Shown in pieces: positions 57,901 through 64,000 of a DNA stretch of 64,000 nucleotides (its first letter is position 1; every line of letters begins with the position of its first letter). The translations under genes were made by a program, and so were the position numbers. Origin of the DNA: Gammaproteobacteria bacterium (lineage in GTDB: Bacteria; Pseudomonadota; Gammaproteobacteria; Pseudomonadales; Azotimanducaceae). The notes under the pieces were generated by a model. The model made no database searches and had not been told where the DNA came from. It saw only the letters and a program-made list of their open reading frames with translations. The DNA lies in assembly GCA_026709225.1 (NCBI GenBank), contig JAPOTJ010000041.1, positions 38,586 through 102,585 of the forward strand, given 5' to 3'.

Positions 57901-58538
57901 TGAACGCGAGGAATAACTCCGAAAACACGCCGCTCACCGCCGCAGCAGTCAATGGCCGTACGGAGGTGGCGCGTGCGCTGATCGCCGCGGGCGCGGACGT
58001 GAACGCCAAAGGCCAGGAGAACTTGCCTCCGGCTTACTGGGCGGTCGTCAATGGCCGTAACGAGACGCTGAGCGTACTGATCGAGAAAGGTGCGGTCGTG
58101 GATGTTACAGGCTGGGTGCATGGCGCGATATGGCGAGGCCATGCACGCGTGCTGAGCAGCCTGATCGGTCGTATCGGTAACATCAACAACAATTACATAC
58201 AGAGCGGCACGCTGCCTAACTATCGGGGCGGCACGCTGCTTCACTATGCGGCTCGAGCACGCACGCCTTCAGCGGAGGTGGTGCGCGTGTTGATCGGCGC
58301 GCGCGCGAACGTGAACGCCATGGACAGTCAAGGCTTCACGCCGCTTCACTGGGTTGCAAGATATCCTACCAACAGGATTGAGATAGCACGGGTGCTGATC
58401 GAAGCTGGAGCGGATGTGAACGCTAGGACCCCTCATGGACAATATACGCCGCTTAAGTTGGCAAGATTGGCAGTATCAGGAGAACGCAGAGACAGTGTAG
58501 ATATGCTGCTGCTGCTAATAGACAAAGGCGCGAGGTAA
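54879..58538 (+). CDS. Secreted protein with about 30 ankyrin repeats
   Basis: A 1219-residue protein starting at ATG 54879 with AAGGAG eight bases upstream. A signal peptide (LILVAVAALVTGIAPLQA) is followed at once by ankyrin repeats of the pattern TPLHxAA / VARVLIEAGADVNA running almost to the C-terminus. The repeats are highly regular but with inserted linkers, for example around 295-315 and 470-500, and with near-identical DNA in several units. No other domain is present. Bacterial ankyrin proteins often mediate protein-protein contact with eukaryotic hosts; a secreted version with so many repeats suggests a surface or host-facing role, which remains inference. An open frame on the opposite strand is a shadow of the repeats. 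Confidence 0.88.
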   Translation: MKTLILVAVAALVTGIAPLQATPLHEAARNGDAEAVQMLIDSGANVSATHLDGHMPLHAAASNDHAAIAQALIAAGANVNAIDTRGFTPLRTAVSNGHVDMAHALVAAGAVASTSGRIDLDELLLLTVLTGNAEAVRRLIERGADVNTATRTGDTPLHFAADRHMAQVLIDSGADAGATNDKGETPLHHAAGAGVARALIRAGADSSTRSYDGDTPLHRAGLTGVANLLIRTGADVSARNNDGEMPLHTAASRGDTDVAAVLIEAGADASARNSSDGTPLHTAAWGGDADVAAVLIEAGADVNAKAASPFAWADGRTPLHFAARGGCTADQSACESEMRGGDYVEVARVLIEAGADVNAETRRGDRPLHHARHAAVARVLIEKGADVNVNNGADTPLHHAAWQGDADVARVLLAAGVDMSAVNGNGNPAFVVAAWNGHADVVRELIAAGADVDARNRNGHDRTALEWVQRQGHADVVKVLIDAGADTADTYIDWDRLLFSAESAGVAQFLIDQGANVNAIHDPASFETPLHRVENAAVARVLIEKGAFVNAANNNGQTPLHAAKSSEVARLLIEKGADVNTFDISGNTPLHYATERDDADLARVLIKAGADVSAGNGDFGNTPIHIAGWVGAAETARVLIEAGADVDTKRDDGATPLIAASSQGHADVVKVLIEAGATAGTYIDWDRLLFSAESAGVARFLIELGADVNAIAHPASRDTPLHLVENAAVARVLIYKGADLSAENTWGNTPLHNARNASVAHALIDEGADVSDDNKNSGGGTPLHAAAWEGYDDVARTLIDADMDVNAVTNDGRMPLHNAADRGHANVARVLIDAGANLSALNGNGKTALFIAIEKEHVDVASVLIEKGAAIESMALQADINFWTQLLFRTERADLAEVLINAGANKEARNVNNLTPLHVAAYRGRENVALKLIELGADVKAKSNGDLTPLHWATNARIARALIDIVPEAERTAFVEAKDEHGRAPLYHAALRGDKGVVDVLIEKGADVNARNNSENTPLTAAAVNGRTEVARALIAAGADVNAKGQENLPPAYWAVVNGRNETLSVLIEKGAVVDVTGWVHGAIWRGHARVLSSLIGRIGNINNNYIQSGTLPNYRGGTLLHYAARARTPSAEVVRVLIGARANVNAMDSQGFTPLHWVARYPTNRIEIARVLIEAGADVNARTPHGQYTPLKLARLAVSGERRDSVDMLLLLIDKGAR

Positions 58539-58567
58539 TAACGCCAAACCAGCGAGCGCATTAGGAG

Positions 58568-58593
58568 GGGCATCCACCGATGCCCTTTCTTTT
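58568..58593 (+). terminator. Rho-independent terminator after the large ankyrin gene
   Basis: A 7-bp stem GGGCATC / GATGCCC with loop CACC is followed by TTTCTTTT, 30 bases after the stop. A related but degenerate copy is at 61508-61533, showing that 3' flanks were duplicated with the genes. Confidence 0.8.
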
Positions 58594-58640
58594 GCCAGAG
58601 AAAAAGCACCTACATTCAACCGTGAAGTGCAACGCCTGGT

Positions 58641-58740
58641 GGAACAGTTTCCCATCTTCCTATAAGGATTAAGCCCATGAAGACACTCATTCTCGCGGCA
58701 TTGGCCGCATTCGCCATCGGCGGCGCGCCGCTGCAAGCGC
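58641..58740 (+). repeat. Ankyrin-family leader repeat, copy 2
   Basis: Close to copy 1: GGAACAGTTTCCC-ATCTTCCTATAAGGATTAAG then MKTLILAALAAFAIGGAPLQA codons. Here it drives a gene that encodes no ankyrin repeats. Confidence 0.75.
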
Positions 58741-59201
58741 AAGTGCCGAACAGCATCGATCTGGTGTTCGGCAACACCCAAGGCAGCGACCTGACGCAGC
58801 TTGAGGCCGGTCTCACCTACCAGTGCATCAAAGACCACATTCAATGCAAGCGCACCATGCCGGTCGCATCGGTCTACAACACGGTTGCCCATGCCGCGGA
58901 GATCGCGCAGTGCTGCGACCTGCTGGAGGCGTGCTGGCATCTGACATGGGAGATCAGCATCGACACCGAGGACGGCGGCTTGCTTGACGACGGCACCGCC
59001 AACGGCACGAATCCGCAGGGCATGACCACGCGCAACAATATCGGGCTGCTCGGGTACGGCGCGAGGGAATGCCCGACGCGCCTGAGCCTGAGCGGCGAAG
59101 CGCCGGGGCGCGGCATTGGAACAGGGACCACTACCGATCAAGAAACGACGCGGGCGGCGAAGGTGGACGCTTTGAAGCGGCATCACGAGGCCATGCAGTG
59201 A
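58677..59201 (+). CDS. Secreted cysteine-containing protein of unknown function
   Basis: A 174-residue product whose signal peptide (MKTLILAALAAFAIGGAPLQA) is nearly the same as that of the large ankyrin protein. The mature part has SIDLVFGNTQGSDLTQLEAG and several cysteines (CIKDHIQC, CCDLLEAC) that could form disulfides, and no ankyrin repeat. No family is recognised. Its stop overlaps the next gene as GTGA, so it is coupled to the protease-like ankyrin protein and may be a partner or inhibitor; that is inference. Confidence 0.6.
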   Translation: MKTLILAALAAFAIGGAPLQAQVPNSIDLVFGNTQGSDLTQLEAGLTYQCIKDHIQCKRTMPVASVYNTVAHAAEIAQCCDLLEACWHLTWEISIDTEDGGLLDDGTANGTNPQGMTTRNNIGLLGYGARECPTRLSLSGEAPGRGIGTGTTTDQETTRAAKVDALKRHHEAMQ

Positions 59202-60979
59202 GGAAGCTGGCCACACTCGCTCTGACAGCGAGCCTTTCGCTGGCTGCGCCTCTGCAAGCCCATTGGGGGCATGGCGGCAGTCACGGCGGGGATGAGGAAG
59301 GCGAAGAAGGCCATGCGGGATGGGGGCATGGCGGTGCTCCGCAGGGCACTGGCGGATGGGGATCCGGCGGTGGTCTACAGGGCAAGACCGGATGGATCCT
59401 TCCCATCGACAGCGAGGCGGGTTTCGTCGAAATCATCAACGACAGGCTGCTTGTGTGGCGCGTTGATACCGACCTGAGAAAGCCCGCTCGTTTTATGGAA
59501 AGTGCTATTTACCTGATCGGAAGGTACTTTCCACGCGGCGCATTCGACTTTGTTGTGTTCTTCATACCTTGGTTTGAAAACCATTCTTGGGCGGCTGGGC
59601 AGTACTACGGAAACGCCACTATGCATGCCGAGAATGGTTCGGAAGAGGAAGACCTGGTTGGGCAGGTTTCTGTGACGTGGTCGGATGCAGGCTCGGTACT
59701 TTCTAAATCCGACACGCTGAACCACGAACTCCTGCACAAGTGGGCGGCTAAAGGCGTGCCGAGTGGATGCGTCGGCTCGGACGGGTGGCATTGGGGGTTC
59801 GCCAGTGCGAACGGGGTGCTTGGCGGCTACGACAAGAACACGCTCGAGGACATGGGCGACGGCGTGTATATGATGGATAGATTCAGCACTTTGTGGGGCA
59901 TGGAGATTCGCCTGCGATTTTCTCCAATCGAACTGTATTCAATGGGACTCGCCACCGCCGACGAAGTGCCCGACCTGCAATGTCTAGTCAACGCTCGCTG
60001 GCACGAGGATCGCTGCTATCAAGACGACGAGCACAACTGGAAGTGCAAGGTTCGAGCAGACGGCGTCAGCAACCACACAGCCGAGCAATACCTGCAATCC
60101 GTATCCCAGGATCCCAGTACTCACACTCACGCTGCGCAGACAGAGCGCAAGAATAAATTCAGGGTGCTGGGCATCGCACCCGTGTTCATGTCGGGCCCTA
60201 ACTTCAACGATGTGCAGATCAAGAGTATCGCACGGATGCTGGAAAGATACGAGGACCCGGTGACGCAAAACTTCGTTGACGACGGCTTCATATCGTTCTA
60301 CGAGGCCACAGGCGGACGCGCCACCGTGAAGACCGGCATCGAGGATGTTTTCATGGATTCCGGCGAGGAGAGACATTGTTCGGATCTTGAACTATGCCCA
60401 ACAGTTCCATTGATCGGCGCAGCAGTAAACGGCGATGTGGACTTGGCGCGTGTGCTGATCGAAAGGGGCGCGGACTTGGAAGCCAAGGACAGCAAAGGGC
60501 AAACGGCGCTTTGGTGGGCGGTAGGCTTTTCGCCTGACATGGCGCGTGTGCTAATCGAAGCGGGTGCGGACGTGAACACCAAGAACAACACTGGCTGGAC
60601 GCCGCTTCACCGTGTGTGGTGGGTTCCAGACTTAGCGCGCGCACTGATCGAGGCAGGTGCGGACCTAGAAGCCAAGGAAAACAGCGGATGGACGCCGCTT
60701 CACTGGGTGGCATTTCAAAACGGTGCGGATGTTGCACGGGTGCTGATCGCGGCGGGCGCGGACGTAAACGCCAAGAACAACACTGGCCGGACGCCGCTTC
60801 ACCAAGCGGCATGGACTGGGGCGCTCAACGCGGCGCGGGTGCTGATCGCGGCGGGCGCGGACGTGAACGCCAAGGACAACTCTGGCGAGACGCCGCTTGA
60901 CTTGGCGGTGGTCGAAGGAGCCCATAGCGAAGTAGCGCAGCTGCTGCGAGATGCGGGCGCGGAAGAATCGGAGGAATAG
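59198..60979 (+). CDS. Secreted HExxH metallopeptidase-like protein fused to ankyrin repeats
   Basis: A 593-residue protein from the GTG at 59198. A signal peptide (KLATLALTASLSLAAPLQA) leads to a Gly/His-rich segment (HWGHGGSHGG, about 22-60). A central domain has the zinc-protease motif HELLH at 176-180 in LNHELLHKWAA, with H198 in GWHWGF as a possible third ligand, then SPIELYSMGLA near 250. From about 405 five or six ankyrin repeats follow (DLARVLIERGADLEAKDSKG onward). The domain combination suggests a protease directed to targets by its ankyrin part. The peptidase family is not identified. An ATG at 59069 lies inside the upstream gene. Confidence 0.7.
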   Translation: MRKLATLALTASLSLAAPLQAHWGHGGSHGGDEEGEEGHAGWGHGGAPQGTGGWGSGGGLQGKTGWILPIDSEAGFVEIINDRLLVWRVDTDLRKPARFMESAIYLIGRYFPRGAFDFVVFFIPWFENHSWAAGQYYGNATMHAENGSEEEDLVGQVSVTWSDAGSVLSKSDTLNHELLHKWAAKGVPSGCVGSDGWHWGFASANGVLGGYDKNTLEDMGDGVYMMDRFSTLWGMEIRLRFSPIELYSMGLATADEVPDLQCLVNARWHEDRCYQDDEHNWKCKVRADGVSNHTAEQYLQSVSQDPSTHTHAAQTERKNKFRVLGIAPVFMSGPNFNDVQIKSIARMLERYEDPVTQNFVDDGFISFYEATGGRATVKTGIEDVFMDSGEERHCSDLELCPTVPLIGAAVNGDVDLARVLIERGADLEAKDSKGQTALWWAVGFSPDMARVLIEAGADVNTKNNTGWTPLHRVWWVPDLARALIEAGADLEAKENSGWTPLHWVAFQNGADVARVLIAAGADVNAKNNTGRTPLHQAAWTGALNAARVLIAAGADVNAKDNSGETPLDLAVVEGAHSEVAQLLRDAGAEESEE

Positions 60980-61122
60980 TGTGTGAGCGCAATAAATGTC
61001 GAGCGAAGCAACAGCATTGGCTCTCTCGCAAACGGCGTTGGTTGCCATTTGTGGCAAGCGCCCCCTCCTTCAGTTATTGGGCACCTACATTCCCTGCATT
61101 CAACCGTGAAGTGCAACGCTCG

Positions 61123-61226
61123 GTGAAACAGTCTCGCGCCATCTCCCCACAAGGACCACTCCCATGAAGGCACTCATTCTCACGGCATTGGCTGTGTTCG
61201 CGATCAGCATCTCGCCGCTTCACGCG
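61123..61226 (+). repeat. Ankyrin-family leader repeat, copy 3
   Basis: A more diverged copy: GTGAAACAGTCTCGCGCC, then ATCTCCCCACAAGGACCACT before ATG and MKALILTALAVFAISISPLHA codons. The upstream stretch 61047-61082 (CCATTTGTGGCAAGCG...TTATTGGGC) also matches 54610-54653 near the C-tract, so longer intergenic DNA was copied around the cluster. Confidence 0.65.
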
Positions 61227-61478
61227 ACACCACTACACGATGCAGCGAGCGCTGGCAAAGCGGACGCCGTGCGGATGCTAATTGACGAAGGTGCGAATGT
61301 GAACGCCGCAACCGTCGGCAGCCATACGCCGCTTCACACGGCGGCATCGCAAGGCCATGCGGACGTGGACGCCAAGGACGCTGGTGGCAAAACGCCACTT
61401 GACCGTGCGGAAGAACGCGGCCACGAGGACGTTGCGGACCTGCTTCGCGAGGCGGGCGAGGAGGCGCCAGAGGAATAG
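61164..61478 (+). CDS. Short secreted ankyrin protein
   Basis: A 104-residue protein with the cluster's signal peptide, then ankyrin repeats starting TPLHDAASAGKADAVRML. The second repeat breaks after GHADV and joins DAKDAGGKTPLDRAEERGHED, so part of a repeat appears deleted in frame. It ends REAGEEAPEE, like the fused protein upstream (RDAGAEESEE). It may be a shrunken duplicate of a longer family member. Confidence 0.75.
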   Translation: MKALILTALAVFAISISPLHATPLHDAASAGKADAVRMLIDEGANVNAATVGSHTPLHTAASQGHADVDAKDAGGKTPLDRAEERGHEDVADLLREAGEEAPEE

Positions 61479-61507
61479 CGCCGCAAAGGCAGCTAGCGTA
61501 TTGGAAA

Positions 61508-61533
61508 GGCGTCTACGGACTCCCTTTCTTTTT
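61508..61533 (+). terminator. Likely terminator after the short ankyrin gene
   Basis: GGCGTC-TACG-GACTCC forms a stem with one mismatch, followed by CTTTCTTTTT. It is 30 bases after the stop and homologous to 58568-58593. Confidence 0.6.
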
Positions 61534-61606
61534 GCTTGGGCAACGCCGCTTCAGCAGAAGTACTGGAGTTGGGACGGGCATTTCACGCTGAGAAAAGGCA
61601 AGCGAA

Positions 61607-61830
61607 TCAATATGCTGTGTGCTTCACAGTCCGTGCGATTGATGCACAATGAAGGGAAAAACCATTGAGAAGATCCGGACGATGAGTAGTGACCAACACT
61701 TGACGGCACGCATACTCCTCCTTGATCACGTCTGCCACCAGCAGCAGGCTTTGGAGCAGCCCAACTCAGGCTCGTCAACGGCGACCAAAGCTGGCGGCAC
61801 CGGAAATCGGTGGGAGTGGCTCCTTATATG
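61607..61830 (-). pseudogene. Broken AAA ATPase fragment (RecF/OLD-like)
   Basis: One frame reads PALVAVDEPELG (Walker B-like, DEPE) and a second continues LLLVADVIKEEYACRQVLV and TTHRPDLLNGF, the D-loop/H-loop order of SMC-like AAA_21 ATPases. A frameshift near 61755 separates them and no N-terminal half is present. It is a remnant of a gene that was often linked to defence systems. Confidence 0.5.
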
Positions 61831-61952
61831 TGACTGCGATTGCACATAGCCCTCGGCTGCGGTGCGTTGTTCCGTTTACGCCAGCCGCTTCGCTTGCTCA
61901 TCGTCGTAGGCTTCTACCGCTCGCCACATGTCGCGGCCAACGATGCATGCGC

Positions 61953-62372
61953 CTAAGTCAGCCCAAGTTCTGTGAGCGCGTCGCGCCAATGGACGCAAAG
62001 GACATCGTCGAGACGCACGCGCGTCGCATCTCGGCTTATGCAGAGGGCGAGTGGGTTCGCGAAATCTTTGGCGAAACGGGCGGTGCTGCGAACATCTCGC
62101 GCCACCACGCGCTGCGTCGACTTGACTTCAATGAGCACTTCAGGCGCTCCCGGGCGTTCGATGACCAGATCGATTTCCGCGCCAGCTGCCGTCCGCAAGT
62201 AGGAAAGGCGCCAGTCTGGGAACTTGTAGCTTGACAGGTGGGCGATCTGGGTGACGATGAAATGCTCGAATGCACGGTCATATTCGTAGGTGCCTTCAGT
62301 GATCGGAATTGGCAGGGTTCGAGCCAACGCATATTTGATGCCCAAGTCGGAAAATAACGAATTACGTAGCAA
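61953..62372 (-). pseudogene. C-terminal fragment of a DUF4143 ATPase
   Basis: A 139-codon frame with FEHFIVTQIAHLSSY and WRLSYLRTAAGAEIDLVIE then LIEVKSTQ, the DUF4143 nuclease-like C-terminal domain of a common AAA ATP-binding protein family. The ATPase half of about 250 residues is missing and the reading upstream of 62372 does not continue it. It is likely nonfunctional. Confidence 0.6.
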
Positions 62373-62414
62373 AATCGGCAGTCATTCACTGGAGATTCAA
62401 GTAAAATAGGCTGC

Positions 62415-62666
62415 ATGAACCAACAAGATATCGCAGAACAACCATGGCGGAAGTTGCTGCTCACGCCAGAAGAAGAAGCACAACGAATCGCCGACCGCTA
62501 TTTCATCGACCCTGAAACCGACGAACTAGTGGGGGAAAAACCCCAATTCATTGTTGTCGCCAAGAAACACGGCATCGAGTGGAACCCTCGTGTTGACCCA
62601 TATGAATATGCGAACGAGCTGCACGACGTAATGATGGCGGAAAAATCGAACGATCTAGGGCGGTAA
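62415..62666 (+). CDS. Small protein upstream of the second large PIN-like gene, candidate antitoxin
   Basis: An 83-residue acidic protein. LTPEEEAQRIADRYFIDPET is an amphipathic start, then PQFIVVAKKHGIEWNP and VDPYEYANELHDVMMAE. No known family is recognised. Its TAA overlaps the next ATG by one base (TAATG). TAAAAT at 62402-62407 could be a -10 just before it, but no good -35 is seen. Position, size and charge support an antitoxin role. Confidence 0.5.
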   Translation: MNQQDIAEQPWRKLLLTPEEEAQRIADRYFIDPETDELVGEKPQFIVVAKKHGIEWNPRVDPYEYANELHDVMMAEKSNDLGR

Positions 62667-63574
62667 TGTTTGCCGTCGACACAAACCTTATGATGTTTTC
62701 AGGGACTCGCCGTTTGTTCTTGGGTATTGCAATGGCCGTTGGGCGGCCCCTTGCTGTATTGCCGCAAGTGAACCGTGAAATCGACGATCATCAAAACCTC
62801 GCGAAAGCAGAAACTTTCCGATTACGAAATCGCTTGCGCCAGCAAGATGTTCACATACCACGTGACTCAAAGGCACACGTCAATTTGTTGCAAGCGCCAG
62901 CGGTCACATGGTTTCGTACACGGTTCCTCAATCATCCATCTGTTGTTTTGATGCATGTCGAACCCGAAGATGTCGAGTCTCTCGCAGACGTGCTCCCGGA
63001 CGAAGCCTTTGTTGGTCTTGATACGCAAGGCGACCGGCGATTGATTGCTGAGAGCATCATTCTTGATATCCCATTGTTGGGTTCGAAGGACACAAATACG
63101 GTGATCCATGAAACCTTAAACAGATGGGGAGCAGCGAAGGGCTATAACAACAAACTCATCCATCTTCCAAGCGAAACGGTCTTTGAACTATGCGACCGAG
63201 ATATACAAACGGCATGTGAGTGGGTCATCGCTTTTACCATGAATGATCTCGAAATCCCGAAACACAACCTTGAATCCGCATTTTTACAGACACTTGAAGT
63301 TGTGCGAACAATGGGCCTCGACGAAGGACGACATCAGGGGTTCGACACGCTCGTTGCACAATGCAAGAGTTATTTGAACCGGTGTGTGAACTTTTCTCGT
63401 GATGTACAGGCGGCACTCGATCATTACGGGGATATCCGAACGCAAGTTCGCACTATCGAATTTGAACTCACCAATCTGGTGAACGACTGTTATCAGCAAC
63501 TCGACGGCGCGAGCATTCAACGGGCCTTTAATGGACCACGACGCGAACCCGCACAGACGGGGCTAAGCGGATAA
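62666..63574 (+). CDS. Large (302-residue) PIN-like protein, candidate toxin
   Basis: N-terminal MFAVDTNLMMFSG gives D5, AVLPQVNREIDD gives E38, LDTQGDRRLIAESII gives D123, and LLGSKDTNTVIHETLNRW gives D142: a full PIN acid quartet spread over 145 residues, with a longer insert than in VapC. The remaining half is helical with FELCDRDIQTACEWVIAFTM and FELTNLVNDCYQQLD. Length and motif order match the protein at 53023-53928, including RR before the second strand, VLPxVxxE, GDRxxIAE and SK. Both follow a small gene with a stop/start overlap. An RNase toxin is inferred. Confidence 0.65.
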   Translation: MFAVDTNLMMFSGTRRLFLGIAMAVGRPLAVLPQVNREIDDHQNLAKAETFRLRNRLRQQDVHIPRDSKAHVNLLQAPAVTWFRTRFLNHPSVVLMHVEPEDVESLADVLPDEAFVGLDTQGDRRLIAESIILDIPLLGSKDTNTVIHETLNRWGAAKGYNNKLIHLPSETVFELCDRDIQTACEWVIAFTMNDLEIPKHNLESAFLQTLEVVRTMGLDEGRHQGFDTLVAQCKSYLNRCVNFSRDVQAALDHYGDIRTQVRTIEFELTNLVNDCYQQLDGASIQRAFNGPRREPAQTGLSG

Positions 63575-63791
63575 ACGGATGGTCGAAAAAAGTAGGACTT
63601 ACATACTCAACTCCACCTTATCCAAATCCCACAAATCAAGCAAAATAGAGTGTGTGAAGCACACCCATCGTTCAACCCGTTACCCCCCTGCTTACCGCAC
63701 CCGCACGAAGCATCAGCGGTCGATGCAAGTGACCGGCGCGACCGGACGTGGCAGCGAGGTTGCCCGGCCTGTGAAGCGTCAAGTATAGGTG

Positions 63792-63814
63792 AAATCAGTT
63801 TTGCTGATTTTGTT
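63792..63814 (+). terminator. Possible terminator
   Basis: AAATCAG-TTTTG-CTGATTT followed by TGTT forms a 7-bp AT-rich stem, 218 bases after the PIN-like gene. It could end that transcript. No gene is recognised from 63575 to 63791; a 69-codon open frame there has no support. Confidence 0.4.
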
Positions 63815-63838
63815 AGGGCATGTTCACACTATGCCCTA
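63814..63838. repeat. Short palindrome near the right edge
   Basis: TAGGGCAT-GTTCACACT-ATGCCCTA is an 8-bp inverted repeat that directly adjoins the GTGTCCTGTCCC sequence leading into the larger inverted repeat. It may be part of a mobile-element end. Confidence 0.4.
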
Positions 63839-63868
63839 GTGTCCTGTCCCATAAATAAGTGTGATTCA

Positions 63869-63965
63869 GAGTGGGCACAATCGCCGACGGCAAGGCGCAG
63901 TCCGCAGGGAATATCGGGCATATTGCCAAGGGCTGCAACGCAGCCGTCGGCGATTGTGCCCACTC
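63869..63965. repeat. Long inverted repeat, possible mobile-element end
   Basis: Arms of 22 bases (63869-63890 and 63944-63965; core GTGGGCACAATCGCCGACGG and its complement) are perfect, and pairing continues imperfectly inward, giving a hairpin of about 97 bases. It could be an insertion-sequence terminal structure, a MITE-like element or a strong structured RNA. The window ends 35 bases later, so no transposase can be seen. Confidence 0.55.
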
Positions 63966-64000
63966 CCGAAGGGCGCGCAGGAGAAGGGCTGTGGCCGCGT

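Noticed and set aside
54939..58500. CRISPR-like periodic DNA repeats
   Set aside because: The roughly 99-base periodicity is that of 33-residue ankyrin codons in one open frame, without spacers.
63579..63788. Plus-strand 69-codon frame at the right end
   Set aside because: Low-complexity basic product, no ribosome-binding site and no family resemblance.

Overview
The window looks like a chromosomal segment of a GC-rich gammaproteobacterium. The evidence is gene order: pilM-N-O-P-Q then aroK-aroB, divergent from mrcA; carA-carB-greA-rlmE followed by ftsH-glmM-tpiA-secG; and rpe-gph-trpE. Secreted ankyrin-repeat proteins, many toxin-antitoxin (TA) modules, two TonB receptors and acyl-CoA enzymes would fit a bacterium living with a eukaryotic host, but that is inference. 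No rRNA, tRNA or CRISPR array was recognised.

Layout. (1) 1-7.4 kb is a defence island: a DUF1156 DNA methylase (cut by the left edge), a DUF1828 protein and a SNF2 helicase with a C-terminal DUF3883-like domain, divergent from a complete Ec67-type retron (ncRNA with 11-bp a1/a2 repeats, plus a reverse transcriptase fused to a TOPRIM nuclease). (2) 7.7-9.3 kb and 17.2-17.5 kb hold HicAB and several decaying TA modules. (3) 9.3-28.4 kb is accessory metabolism: a duplicated winged-helix-like protein, katG, an iron alcohol dehydrogenase, two hydrolases, two TonB-dependent receptors, a tandem pair of exported paralogues, a CaiB-type CoA transferase coupled to a propionyl-CoA-synthetase-like enzyme, and a PNPOx-like protein. 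(4) 28.6-39.4 kb is core: carAB, greA, rlmE, ftsH, glmM, tpiA, secG, interrupted by a backward vapBC between rlmE and ftsH. (5) 39.4-52.1 kb is core again: aroB, aroK, the type IV pilus assembly genes, mrcA, trpE, gph, rpe and an AmgK-like kinase, with a broken membrane-protein gene and an ImmA/IrrE peptidase behind aroB.

(6) 52.1-54.4 kb is an islet between two 113-bp copies of the 3' end of the AmgK-like gene. It carries a Phd/VapC module and a two-gene module whose second product is a ~300-residue PIN-like protein. (7) 54.8-61.5 kb encodes secreted ankyrin proteins that share leaders and terminators, one fused to a domain with an HExxH zinc-protease motif. (8) 61.6-64 kb has broken ATPase genes, a second module with a ~300-residue PIN-like protein, and a long inverted repeat at the right edge.

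The best candidate for an undescribed system is the pair of two-gene modules at 53023-54164 and 62415-63574. In both, a small protein of about 80 residues is translationally overlapped with a PIN-like protein of 301-302 residues, more than twice the size of VapC, and the two large proteins share motifs at the PIN catalytic positions.
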